Below are positions 1 to 9,134 of a DNA stretch of 64,000 nt, in pieces; the stretch's first letter is position 1, and each line of letters starts with the position of its first letter. Position numbers and translations under genes: made by a program. This DNA is from Streptomyces canus (lineage in GTDB: Bacteria; Actinomycetota; Actinomycetes; Streptomycetales; Streptomycetaceae), in contig NZ_KQ948676.1 of NCBI RefSeq assembly GCF_001514145.1, positions 52,917 to 116,916 on the forward strand, in the 5' to 3' direction. Under the pieces are notes generated by a model. The model saw nothing but the letters and a program-made list of their open reading frames with translations. It was not told the origin of the DNA and did no database searches.

Positions 1-50
1 TGGTACCGGGCGGGCGGGGCCTCGGCGAGCTGTCCGGTCGACGAAGTCAT
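1..50 (-). CDS. 5' end of an unidentified gene, cut by the window edge
   Basis: An ATG at 50-48 on the minus strand opens a frame that runs off the window after 16 codons (starts MTSSTGQLAEA). The start is supported by a GGAGG ribosome binding site four bases upstream. Too little protein is visible to suggest a function. It is divergent from the universal stress protein gene. Confidence 0.55.
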   Translation of the reverse strand, partial: MTSSTGQLAEAPPARY

Positions 51-52
51 GA

Positions 53-82
53 CACCTCCGGTCGTTCGGAAATGCGGAGGTG
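53..82 (-). promoter_or_regulatory. Hairpin over the ribosome binding site of the leftmost gene
   Basis: CACCTCCG (53-60) and CGGAGGTG (75-82) form a perfect 8-bp stem with a 14-nt loop. In the minus-strand transcript the 3' arm contains the GGAGG binding site, two bases before the ATG, so the folded form would hide it. Confidence 0.4.
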
Positions 83-246
83 AGGCCCGGGTCTCCGCAA
101 CAGCCGGGCTCATGTGAGTCCGTACGAGCCGTTTCTCCTGCATCCGGTCCGGACGCCTGAGCGGTCCTGCCGTGGAACAGTGGAAGACAGGAGACACGGG
201 GCAGTGTGGCGCCGACGGAGATGCAGGCCGGGCGAAGGAGGACGCG

Positions 247-1137
247 ATGAGTCACCCTGTGCTGGCGGGTATCGACGGGTCGGAACGCAGCTCGGCGGCG
301 GCCGACTGGGCGGCGCGGGAAGCCGCGCTGCGCGACGTTCCGCTGCGTCTGTTCCACGCCTCTCCATCGCTTCCAGGGGCGACCGTGCCGGGCCTGGCCC
401 TGGACAGGCTGCATCACATGGGGACGCGATTGCTCCAGCGGGTGGCCGCCGCCGTCGGCGACCTCTACCCGGACGTCGAGGTGCAGGCCGAGCAGGCCGA
501 TGACGCCCCGGCCGAGGCTCTCCTCGCCGCGGCCCGCGATGCCGGGCTGCTCGTCGTCGGCACCCGGGGGACGGGCGGTTTCGACGGTCTCGCGGTCGGC
601 TCGGTGGCCCTGCGGGTGGCAGCGGCAGCCCTGTGCCCTGTCGTGTTGGTCCCTCATCGGCCCAGCCCCTTCGGAGAGGGGGTGCAGCACGCGGCACGCG
701 ACGCCGCCCAGGTCGTGGTGGGGTTCGACGCACATCACCCGGTGAGTGAGACGGCGGACTTCGCGTTCTCAGCTGCTGAGGCACGCGGAGCACTCCTGCG
801 GGTGGTACAGGCATGGGCGTTTCCCGCCGAGGCCGTCTCCCCGCGGACGCTGGTGGTGACCGAGGAGGACCGCGCCACCTGGGAGGATCAGGAGGTCTTG
901 CAGCTCTCCGACACGCTTCGCGCGTGGCAGGAGAAGTACCCCCGTGTGACGGCCCGCACCGATGTCGCGCTGCTCCATCCCGCGGAAGCGCTCTTGAACG
1001 CGTCGAGGGCTGCGGACCTGCTCGTCGTAGGACGCCGCACCGACCCGCAGGCGACCGAAGGCCGACTGGGTCCGATCACGCACGCCGTACTGCACCACGC
1101 CCGCTGCCCGGTGGCGGTCGTACCGTACGCCGGATGA
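247..1137 (+). CDS. Universal stress protein, tandem UspA domains
   Basis: This 296-residue cytoplasmic protein has two Usp domains of about 140 residues. The first has the nucleotide-binding pattern GTRGTGGFDGLAVGS near residues 106-120 and opens with the typical VLAGIDGSE strand-loop. The second keeps the fold (LLVVGRR, CPVAVVPY) but has a degenerate nucleotide loop. The ATG at 247 is chosen because GAAGGAGG lies just upstream and the protein then begins at the domain edge; an upstream in-frame extension to 172 is not Usp-like. Tandem Usp proteins in actinobacteria are usually tied to hypoxia, dormancy or energy stress; the partner here is unknown. Confidence 0.93.
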   Translation: MSHPVLAGIDGSERSSAAADWAAREAALRDVPLRLFHASPSLPGATVPGLALDRLHHMGTRLLQRVAAAVGDLYPDVEVQAEQADDAPAEALLAAARDAGLLVVGTRGTGGFDGLAVGSVALRVAAAALCPVVLVPHRPSPFGEGVQHAARDAAQVVVGFDAHHPVSETADFAFSAAEARGALLRVVQAWAFPAEAVSPRTLVVTEEDRATWEDQEVLQLSDTLRAWQEKYPRVTARTDVALLHPAEALLNASRAADLLVVGRRTDPQATEGRLGPITHAVLHHARCPVAVVPYAG

Positions 1138-1182
1138 CGGCCGACGCGAACCCCGGGGCGAAACGCCGGCCAGGTCCTGTGG

Positions 1183-1197
1183 CGGATCGGTGATCCG
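1183..1197. terminator. Small hairpin between convergent genes
   Basis: CGGATC-GGT-GATCCG, a 6-bp stem with a 3-nt loop, lies between the stops of the stress-protein gene and the convergent phosphofructokinase gene. It could act on both strands; it has no T-tract. Confidence 0.35.
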
Positions 1198-1214
1198 GTG
1201 AGCGCCGGGGCCGG

Positions 1215-2240
1215 TCAGCCGAAGAACACCTCGAACTCGTCGTACAGCGACGGATCGACCAGCTTGTTCTTCGCTGTGGCATCGGCGAGAGGGAACCGGA
1301 CGATCCGGGTGCCCTGCAGGGCGACCATGACGCCGAAGTCACCGTCCTTGACCGCGTCGATGGCGTGCAGCCCGAAGCGGGTGGCCAGCCAGCGGTCGAA
1401 GGCGCTCGGGGTGCCGCCGCGCTGGATGTGACCCAGCACCGTGGTGCGGGCGTCCTTGCCGGTGCGTTCCGAGATCTCCTGCGCCAGCCATTCGCCGATG
1501 CCCGACAGCCGCACATGGCCGAACTCGTCCAGCGACCGGTCCTTGAGAATCATCTGTCCCTCCTTGGGGACGGCTCCTTCGGCCACGACGACGATCGGCG
1601 CGTAGTTGATCTTGAACCGGCTCATCACCTGCTCACAGATCTGATCGATGTCGAACGGGCGCTCCGGGATGAGGATCACGTTGGCGCCCCCCGCAATGCC
1701 GGCGTGCAGGGCGATCCACCCGGAATGCCGCCCCATCACCTCCACCACCAGGGTGCGCATGTGTGACTCGGCAGTGGTGTGGAGACGGTCGATGGCCTCC
1801 GTCGCGATACCGACGGCTGTGTCGAAGCCGAAGGTGTAGTCGGTGCCGGAGACGTCGTTGTCGATGGTTTTCGGTACGCCGACCAGCCGGATCCCCTGCC
1901 CACTCAGCTCGGTGGCCACGCCGAGCGTGTCCTCGCCGCCGATCACGACGAGTGCGTCCACGTCGTGTGTGGCAAGGGTGTCCTGCACGCGTTGCAGCCC
2001 GTCCTCATGCTTGAACGGGTTGGTGCGGGAGGAGCCGAGGATGGTCCCGCCGCGGGGGAGAATCCCCCGCACGCTGGAGATGTCCAGCGGCATGACGTCA
2101 CCTTGGAGCAAACCGAGCCACCCGTCCCGGACGCCGACGAAGTCGACGGCGTATTCCTGGACGCCTTTGCGGACGACACTGCGGATCACGGCGTTGAGGC
2201 CCGGGCAGTCACCGCCACCGGTCAGGACTCCGACCTTCAT
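1215..2240 (-). CDS. 6-phosphofructokinase with PPi-type signature residues
   Basis: The 341-residue product phosphorylates fructose 6-phosphate in glycolysis. Visible motifs are GGGDCPGLNAVIR (8-20), GGEDTLG (101-107), PKTIDND (123-129) and MGRHSGW near 170. In E. coli numbering residue 104 is Asp and residue 124 is Lys. Asp104 plus Lys124 is the combination associated with pyrophosphate-dependent enzymes; ATP enzymes of the same group, including as I recall the main Streptomyces ones, have Gly104 (GGEGT). This copy may therefore use PPi, or be a paralogue with changed donor preference. The start is fixed by the conserved MKVGVLTGGGD beginning. It converges on the stress-protein gene. Confidence 0.93.
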   Translation of the reverse strand: MKVGVLTGGGDCPGLNAVIRSVVRKGVQEYAVDFVGVRDGWLGLLQGDVMPLDISSVRGILPRGGTILGSSRTNPFKHEDGLQRVQDTLATHDVDALVVIGGEDTLGVATELSGQGIRLVGVPKTIDNDVSGTDYTFGFDTAVGIATEAIDRLHTTAESHMRTLVVEVMGRHSGWIALHAGIAGGANVILIPERPFDIDQICEQVMSRFKINYAPIVVVAEGAVPKEGQMILKDRSLDEFGHVRLSGIGEWLAQEISERTGKDARTTVLGHIQRGGTPSAFDRWLATRFGLHAIDAVKDGDFGVMVALQGTRIVRFPLADATAKNKLVDPSLYDEFEVFFG

Positions 2241-2714
2241 GGGCTTTCTCCCATCCGCTGGTCACCCCGCTCGACTGGTCGTGGCCTTCTCGGCAATCGA
2301 GAACAGCCGTCGGGGCAACATGGACCGCCTCCTTCCAGCCTCCCTCCGTTCGATCCGCAGTGGCCACTCGACGGGCGCCGGGTCCGGGTGACTCGCTCAT
2401 GGGGCTTCTGTCCAGCCTTGGCATCGGCCTCGGGTCCGATGGACAGGTGTCGACTCCCTTGGTGTGCTGTCCGGACAGGTTGGTGACGCGGCTTGCGGCC
2501 ACCCGGCCACGTAGATGGGCCGACCGGCCCCGCCAGCAGGGTCGGGGCAGAGCCGAGGAGCGCGGTGTCATGGTCCGTTACGTGTACGACTCCACGCGGG
2601 CCGACCGTGACCGGGAGCGGTTCCGGAGTTCCCGATTCCAACGTCTCTCCCGTCCACCGAATTCGCTCGGGCCTGTCGGCCCTCATCGACGGCCCGGACG
2701 GGTCATGCGGTCCC
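2241..2714. other. Divergent intergenic region, no gene seen
   Basis: 474 bases separate the divergent phosphofructokinase and STAS genes. Open frames exist on both strands but none has a recognisable product or binding site. Promoters for both genes are expected here; I could not pick convincing -35/-10 pairs. Confidence 0.5.
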
Positions 2715-3098
2715 ATGTCCAAAACGCACGCCAGGTTCGCGTTCTCCCACACGATGCGCAACGTCGACGGCACGGACGTCGTCGAGCTGCGCGGCGAGAT
2801 GGACATCCGTACGGCGCCCTCCATCACGGCACTCCTCGACGCCCTGACGGCCGGTCCACCCCCTGATCTGGTCCTGGACCTGCGCTCCACGTCCTTCATC
2901 GACTGCACTGGGCTGGGCCGGCTATGCCGGGCGCGCAACCGTGCCCTTGCACGGCACGGCCGGTTCAGGCTGGTCAGCACCAGTCCGCACTTCCTGCGGA
3001 TTCTGCGCTGCGTGCACCTGGCCGGCGTCATCGAGGTGTACCCAGGCCTGTCCGCGGCTCTGGTTCAGAAGACGGTCAGTCCCGCCACCCGGAACTGA
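2715..3098 (+). CDS. STAS-domain anti-sigma factor antagonist
   Basis: A 127-residue single STAS domain. Such proteins bind an anti-sigma kinase in the cytosol and release a stress sigma factor when unphosphorylated. The domain core is visible: VVELRGEMDIRTAP (22-35), DLVLDLRSTSFIDCTGLGRL (51-70) and the C-terminal helix. The usual phosphorylatable residue in D-S-[ST]-G-L-G is Thr65 here (FIDCTGLG), with Cys replacing the preceding Ser. The ATG at 2715 is chosen because the upstream in-frame residues are low-complexity and not STAS-like. No kinase partner gene is adjacent. Confidence 0.88.
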   Translation: MSKTHARFAFSHTMRNVDGTDVVELRGEMDIRTAPSITALLDALTAGPPPDLVLDLRSTSFIDCTGLGRLCRARNRALARHGRFRLVSTSPHFLRILRCVHLAGVIEVYPGLSAALVQKTVSPATRN

Positions 3099-3388
3099 TC
3101 CTCAGCACGTCCGGTGCGGAGCAGCGTTGTCCCGCAGCGGGAACGGGGTGCCCAGTACGGCGTACACGGCGGCGGTTAAGGCGGTTGCAGCAGGGACTCG
3201 CCGCCGACGGCCGACCGGAAGGTGCGATTTCTCGGCGCCGTTGCCCATCTCCGCGCAGCCGTGCGGACGTGTAGGCCGACAGGCCCTCGTGCGGTCCCAC
3301 ACTGCCCTCGCGGCACCGGGCGGAAGCAGTCAGGCTGGTCATGAGCACACTCGGCGACTCCTGCGCCGGGGCGAAGGAGTTGATCACC

Positions 3389-4054
3389 ATGACGAACCTG
3401 GTGGAGTTTCCGGACCGCCCGGTCCGGGTGAACGCGCGTATCGACTCGCCACTGTCGCGATGGCTGTGGCTCGTGAAGTGGATCCTCGCCATTCCGCATT
3501 ACGTGGTGCTGTTCTTCCTCTGGATCGCCTTCACCGTGGTGACCGTGATCGCGTTCTTCGCCATCCTGTTCACCGAGCGCTATCCCCGCTCCCTGTTCGA
3601 CTTCAACCTGGGAGTTCTTCGCTGGAGTTGGAGGGTCTCGTACTACTCGTACGACGCCCTGGGCACCGACCGGTACCCGCCGTTCAGCTTGGGCGAGGAG
3701 CCGGACTATCCGGCCCGGCTGGACATCGACTACCCGGAGCGGCTCTCCCGCGGCCTGGTGCTGGTGAAGTGGTGGCTCCTGGCCATCCCGCATTACATGG
3801 TCATCGGCTTCTTCCTCGGCGGCGCCCACGTCGGCTGGTGGTCCGGCGGCCTGATCGCCCTGCTAACGGTTATCGCAGCCGTGATCCTGGCCTTCACCGA
3901 GAAGTATCCGAAGGATTTGTTCGACCTGATCATCGGCCTCAACCGGTGGGTCCTGCGAGTCACCGCCTACGCCGCTCTGATGACGGACAAGTACCCACCC
4001 TTCCGCCTGGACCAGGGTGGGTCGGAGACGGCCGTTCCCGAAGAAGGGGCGTGA
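3389..4054 (+). CDS. DUF4389 integral membrane protein
   Basis: This 221-residue membrane protein has an internal duplication: each half contains W-[IW]-L-A-I-P-H-Y followed by a long hydrophobic stretch and a Y-P-P-F-[SR]-L element. Three or four membrane spans are visible (about residues 25-55, 120-145, 150-172). This is the DUF4389 architecture; no biochemical function is known to me. The ATG at 3389 has GAAGGAGT eight bases upstream and is preferred to an ATG at 3341. It follows the STAS gene by 290 bases, so co-transcription is uncertain. Confidence 0.85.
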   Translation: MTNLVEFPDRPVRVNARIDSPLSRWLWLVKWILAIPHYVVLFFLWIAFTVVTVIAFFAILFTERYPRSLFDFNLGVLRWSWRVSYYSYDALGTDRYPPFSLGEEPDYPARLDIDYPERLSRGLVLVKWWLLAIPHYMVIGFFLGGAHVGWWSGGLIALLTVIAAVILAFTEKYPKDLFDLIIGLNRWVLRVTAYAALMTDKYPPFRLDQGGSETAVPEEGA

Positions 4055-4418
4055 GCGGCGTCGGTGGCGGCATTCCGATCGACGGTCCTGGCCGGTACCC
4101 ATGAGTCCGAGGCACCGGGCAAGGACAAGTCGCTCGGCACCAGGAGCGGGAGCCGGCTGTCCTTTCACCTCCCGGGCGACTCCCTCACGAGTGCGCTGCC
4201 GATTCCCGCGGCCCACGCCTCGATCTGATTGAAGTCGCGGAAGTCTCCGCCTGCCCGGAGGAGACGATCTTCCGGGCGATGAACCCCTCGGCACCCTCTT
4301 CGACGCAGCCTCCGAATGTGACGTGGTCCCGGGCATCAAGCCGGATCATGATCCGGCTTGATGCCCGGGAACGGGCGGAATGTCGTGTCACCGCCTGTCG
4401 AGGACGTGGAGGCCTGTC
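4055..4418. other. Intergenic region holding a long palindrome
   Basis: No gene is recognisable between the DUF4389 gene and the MFS pseudogene. Its main content is the 44-bp palindrome listed separately. Confidence 0.5.
4327..4370. repeat. 44-bp perfect palindrome
   Basis: The 22 bases 4327-4348 (TCCCGGGCATCAAGCCGGATCA minus its last two bases is the visible core) are the exact reverse complement of 4349-4370, with no loop. Transcribed from either side it would form a very stable hairpin. It ends 49 bases before the MFS start. It could be a bidirectional terminator, a dimeric operator or an integration scar. Confidence 0.75.
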
Positions 4419-5653
4419 GTGCCCCGCCTGATGCCGGACACCAGACCGCAGCGCGTCCTCGCGGCCTCGAACTTCGTCCATACCGTCGGAAGCGGCCTCT
4501 ACCTCACCGCCGGAGTGCTGTATTTCACCGAGGCGGTTCACTGCCGGCAGGCCAGGTGGGGCTCGGGCTCGGCATCGCCGGTCTTCTCGCACTGGCCGTG
4601 GGCGTCGCGGTCGGCCATCTGGCCGACCGGCACGGAGCACGAGGTATCTACGCGGCCACCCTGGTGGTCCAGGCGCTGGCCACGGCCGGCTTCGTCCTGG
4701 CGGACAGCTTCTGGCTGTTCGTCCTCGCCGTCTGCGCCGCCGCCGCGGCGAAGGCGGCCGAAATCGCCGCCCGTTCCCCGCTCATCAGGCACTACGGCGG
4801 CGACCGGCCGCAGGAGTTCCGGGCCTACCTGCGTGCAGTGACCAACGTCGGCATCTCCCTCGGTGCCGTGCTGGCAGGCTGGGTCGTCCAGGTGGGCACG
4901 CTCACCGCCTATCAGCTCATGGTCATCGGCAACGCGATCGCCTTCGTGGTCTCCGCGGTGATCCTGGTCCTCCTGCCGCCCGTCGCGGCCGTCCCCGCTA
5001 CCGGCGGTCCTCGCTGGATCGCCCTGCGGGACCGTCCCTACCTGCTGCTGACCGCGCTCGACGGCATCATGGCCATCCGGTTCAAGGTGCTCACCGTGGC
5101 CATCCCCCTCTGGATCGTCGACGCCACCACTGCCCCGCACTGGCTCATCTCGGCCACCATGCTCACCGGCACGCTCATCATCGTCGCCTTCCAGGTCCGG
5201 GCCAGCCGCAACGTCGATTCCCCCGCCGCCGGCGCACGCGCCTACCGCCGGGCAGGCGTGGCCTTCCTGATCGCCTGCTCTCTGATCTCGCTGTCCGCGG
5301 GCGTACCGGCGTGGGCCGCCGCAGCCCTGCTCATCGCCGCGGTGGTGATCCACACGATCGGCGAACTATGGCACTCCGCCGCGGGCTTCGAAGTCTCCTT
5401 GGCCCTCGCCCCGCCGCACGCCACCGGCCAGTACCTGGGCGTGTTCGGCCTCGGCGCCGGCCTCGCCGAAGCATTCGGGCCAGGGCTGCTCATCGCACTC
5501 TGCATCACCTGGGGCCGTCCGGGGTGGTATGTCGCGGGAGCCATGTTCGCGCTGACGGGCTTGGCAGCACCACCCGCTGTCCGCTGGGCACAACGCCAGC
5601 AGCACGCCCTGCAGGCGCAGCTCATTCCAGCGGAAAAAGCTTCAACCGCCTGA
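4419..5653 (+). pseudogene. MFS transporter, one-base frameshift
   Basis: The protein would be a 12-span major facilitator. The first part is read from GTG 4419 (MPRLMPDTRPQRV...LYFTEAVH) with GGAGG at 4408-4412. At about 4541 the frame must change by loss of one base (CACTG where CACCTG would keep the frame), after which LPAGQVGLGLGIAGLL continues to 5653. Conserved MFS loop features (GHLADRHGARG) follow the shift. It is either a recent pseudogene or a sequence error; the rest of the frame is open. Substrate unknown. Confidence 0.75.
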
Positions 5654-5842
5654 TCGAGCCGAGGCGGCAGCCCAACCCCCGTTCCAACGGAGCCAACCCG
5701 CACTGCGGAGCCACCTCACGGCGCCCGATCTTCCGAATCATCCGCGAACTGAGGCCAGTTGGAGTCGCCTCTATCGAGGGAGCCGATGGAAGCCGCCCCA
5801 GCCAGTCTGCGCTTTGGGCCATCCGGCCCTGGAATCTGCCTC

Positions 5843-6665
5843 CTATCGCTTCGACGTTGCGCCTACAGCGGCGATGAGAGCTGCGACGGCGGAGACAAGT
5901 GCAAGCAGGGTGAACAGATGGGGGTATCCGCCGAGAGGCGGCGCCAGTGCGGCGCCGGCAAAAGGGGCCAGCGCTGAGGCGGCGGTCGCAGGTGCGGCGA
6001 GGAGTCCGGAGAGGTGGCCGTAGTACGTGATGCCCCATCGATCGGTGATGGCTGTGGCCTGTAGCAGGGTGAGGTTGCCGCGAACAGTTCCGGCAGCGAC
6101 GGCGAGGGCGGCCAGCAGGGCGTACGGGCCGGGAACGAGCGCGAGTGCGGCGGTCGTGATGCCGCCGAGCGCGATGAGTGTGGTCGTACGGGCGGTTACT
6201 CCGGTGCCTCGGGCGAGGGTGGCGTACAAGGTGCGGCCGAGGGTCTGTCCGGCGCCGCCGAGGCCCAGGGCCCAGGCGGCCTCGGCGGTGGTGAAGCCGC
6301 GTTCGAGCAGGAGCGGGACCAGGGCGATGACGACCGCGTACACGCTGAATGCGGAGAGTGTCAGGGCGCAGGCCAGCATCAGGAACGGTCGGCTGCGTCC
6401 GATCCCGCCTGCTCCGCCACCGGCATGAGGAAGCGTGGCAGGTGCGGCAGGCCAGGGCCCTGTGAGAGCGAGGGCGTGAGCGGGGATGGTGACGACGGCG
6501 AGGACCAGGGCGAGGACGGCGTATGTCGCCCGCCAGCTCAGGTGGTCGGCAAGGGCCGCGGTGGCGGGGGCGAAGACGGTGGAGGCCAGGCCCCCCGCCA
6601 GGGTGACGATGGTCAGTGCGCGGACGTGGTTGGGGGCGTACCAGCGGGTTCCCGCCCGCACCCGC
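5843..6665 (-). pseudogene. MFS transporter truncated by an IS630 relic
   Basis: About 270 residues of a major facilitator remain, from RWYAPNHVRALTIVTLAGGL to the C-terminus (stop at 5843). Roughly the first 110 residues expected for the family, including the first spans, are missing. The reading frame meets the IS630-type transposase fragment around 6655-6675, so an insertion or deletion removed the 5' end. No start codon with a binding site is credible, so I treat it as non-functional. Confidence 0.75.
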
Positions 6666-6669
6666 CCGG

Positions 6670-7161
6670 TCACCCGACGGACACCGGATCAAAGCCGAGC
6701 TCGACTACAGCCGCGGACCCGAGAAAACCTGGGTCTACGGGGCCTTACGCGTCCGGGACAGCCAGCAGATCACCATGACCGCTTCCTCCCGTAACAGCGT
6801 CTTCTACCAGCGGTTTCTACAACAGGTCGAGGACGCCAATCCGACCGGGGAGATCTGGATCGTCACCGACAACCTGTCCAGCCACAACAGCTTGTCCACC
6901 CGGACCTGGCTCGATGAACATCCCCGCATCCACCACGCTTTCATCCCCGTCGGCGCGTGCTGGCTCAACCTCCAGGAAGGCTGGTGGCGCATCTTCCGCA
7001 AGGCCGCCCTCGCCGGTCGGTCATTCGCCAACCCCGACGACACCGCCCAGGCCACGACCCTCGCAACCGACCAACTCAACTCTCGCGCACGCCCCTGGGC
7101 TTGGGGCCGAACCGCACCACCAACCCGCTCTCTACGACGCCGATATGTGTACCTCCTTTGA
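6670..7161 (+). pseudogene. IS630-family transposase, C-terminal part
   Basis: The frame carries the C-terminal DDE half of an IS630-type transposase: TWVYGAL strand, VTDNLSSHNS with the second catalytic Asp, LNLQEGWWRIFRKAAL with the third acidic residue, and the typical end RPWAWGR...LRRRYVYLL followed by the stop. The N-terminal HTH half and first catalytic Asp region are absent. It abuts the truncated MFS gene, whose 5' end it probably replaced. Terminal inverted repeats were not identified. Confidence 0.8.
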
Positions 7162-7517
7162 GGAATCCAGCACTAGGCCCGCCGCTCCACGGGACTCGAC
7201 CTGTTGGCCAAGGCCCGCCTCCACCCGATCGAGTCAGAAGCCGACGACATCGCCCTGCCCACCAGAGCCTCTAACGAGATCACCGAGTGGCCGCCGATAC
7301 ACCACTCCCGCGGACGTGACCGACCTGGGCGCAACTATCCCCACGACCAGCCACCCAGCATCCCATCCTGCTGACACCCAAACCTGCATCAGACCCCCCT
7401 GTCCTTTTGAAATGCGAGCTTGCAGAAACGTGTAGGTCACATCAATAATCCACGGGCCGTAATCGATCACTGGGAGGCTTCCCCGGTCTTCATTCCAGAC
7501 CGAATGGGAGCCCAGTC
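7162..7517. other. Intergenic region, no gene seen
   Basis: 356 bases between the transposase relic and the amine oxidase gene. Several short frames exist, none recognisable. The last about 100 bases are more AT-rich than the surroundings and probably hold the amine oxidase promoter. Confidence 0.45.
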
Positions 7518-9134
7518 ATGGCACAGCCTCAGGTCGGGCCCGGAACAAGTCGCCGAGCGTTCCTGCGTCGCGTCGGAGTTGCCGGTGGCGCCGGCGCCAT
7601 GTTCGCCACCATGGGGGCCCTCGGCCTCGCACCCACGGCCGCCTACGCCGCAGAGAAGGAGGCACCCTTCCAGTCGCCGCGCCGCGGCGACTTCGCCCTT
7701 CAGGGACGCGGCGGCAAGCCCGCCAGAGTGGTCGTCATCGGAGGCGGCATCGCAGGTCTCACCTCGGCTTACGAGCTGGGAAAGGCCGGCTACGACTGTA
7801 CGATCCTCGAGGCCCGGGACCGCGTCGGCGGCCGAAACCTCACCATCCGCGGCGGCGACAGCCTCACGGACATCAACGGCATCAGCCAGACGGCCCACTT
7901 CAGCAAGGGCCAGTACATGAATGCGGGTCCGGCCCGCCTCGCCCAATGGATGGTCACCCTCGACTACTGCCGCGAACTCGGCGTACCGATCGAGGTCTTC
8001 ACCAACACCAATGCCAGTGCGCTCATCTACAACCCGGGCCAGGGCATGACGAAACCGGTCCAGTACCGGACCGCGAAGGCCGACGTGTACGGCTATGTCT
8101 CCGAGCTGCTCTCCAAGGCGACCAACGCGGGCGCTCTCGACGGCGAGTTGACGGCCGACGACAAGGAGCGGCTGCTCACCTTCCTCAAAAGCTATGGCTC
8201 GCTCGGCGCCGACTACACGTACACCGGCACCGAACACCGCGGGTTCACCGTCGCCCCCGGCGCCTCCGGCACACCCGGCGAGGAACTCGGCGCCGTTCCG
8301 TCGCTGTCGGACGTCTTCGCCTCCAACGTCGGCCGCACCTTCTCGTTCGAATTCGGCTACGACCAGGCGATGCTGATGTTCCAGCCGGTCAGCGGGATGG
8401 ACCAGATACCCAAGGCTTTCGCGCGCGCCATCGGACACGAGAAGATCCGCACCGGAGCGGCCGTGACCGATATCAAGAACACCACGGACGGCGTGGTCGT
8501 CACCTACACCCAAGGCGGCCGTACCCGCGTGATCAATGCCGACTACTGCATCGCCACCCTGGCACCACATGTCCTCGCGAAGACCCCGCACAACCTCGGC
8601 ACCAAGGTGCAGACCGCGCTCCTCGCCGTGAAACCCGCCAACGCCTCCAAGATCGGCCTTGAGTACAAGAGCCGGTGGTGGGAGAAGGACCTCAAGATCT
8701 TCGGCGGCATCACCGAGACCGACATGGACCTGGACCACATCTGGTACCCGTCCTATGGCCACCTCGGCGACCGTGGCCTGATCATCGGCTACTACAACAC
8801 CGGTGCTCACTCAGACGTGTATTCGGCGCTCACCCCGGCCCAACGGCTGGAGCGTGCTGTCGCGCAGGGCGTCATGATCCACGGCGACAAGTACCGTACC
8901 GAGCTGGCGGCTTCGTTCTCCCACCAGTGGAAGCTCGCCCCGTACCTCCAGGGAGCCTGGCACTCGATGCCCGGAGGCCCCGACGCGCCGGCGTACGCCC
9001 CGCTCAACACGGCGCAGGGCAATGTGTACTTCGCAGGTGACTACCTGAGCTATCTCGACGCCTGGCAGCACGGGGCGATCTCCTCGGCACGCAAGATCGT
9101 CACGGAGCTCCACGCGCGCGTGCTCGCCTCCTGA
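7518..9134 (+). CDS. Tat-exported flavin monoamine/L-amino-acid oxidase
   Basis: The 538-residue precursor begins with a twin-arginine signal (SRRAFLRR at 11-18, hydrophobic run to about residue 40, AYA cleavage site), so it is exported folded with its cofactor. The FAD-binding motif VVVIGGGIAGLTSAYELGKAG lies near residue 72, followed by ILEARDRVGGRN. The C-terminal YFAGDYLSYLDAWQHGAISSA is the flavin-contacting motif of amine and L-amino-acid oxidases. Expected reaction: oxidative deamination giving an oxo acid or aldehyde, ammonia and hydrogen peroxide. Amine versus amino acid substrate cannot be decided. GGGAG lies eight bases before the ATG. It stands alone. Confidence 0.92.
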   Translation: MAQPQVGPGTSRRAFLRRVGVAGGAGAMFATMGALGLAPTAAYAAEKEAPFQSPRRGDFALQGRGGKPARVVVIGGGIAGLTSAYELGKAGYDCTILEARDRVGGRNLTIRGGDSLTDINGISQTAHFSKGQYMNAGPARLAQWMVTLDYCRELGVPIEVFTNTNASALIYNPGQGMTKPVQYRTAKADVYGYVSELLSKATNAGALDGELTADDKERLLTFLKSYGSLGADYTYTGTEHRGFTVAPGASGTPGEELGAVPSLSDVFASNVGRTFSFEFGYDQAMLMFQPVSGMDQIPKAFARAIGHEKIRTGAAVTDIKNTTDGVVVTYTQGGRTRVINADYCIATLAPHVLAKTPHNLGTKVQTALLAVKPANASKIGLEYKSRWWEKDLKIFGGITETDMDLDHIWYPSYGHLGDRGLIIGYYNTGAHSDVYSALTPAQRLERAVAQGVMIHGDKYRTELAASFSHQWKLAPYLQGAWHSMPGGPDAPAYAPLNTAQGNVYFAGDYLSYLDAWQHGAISSARKIVTELHARVLAS

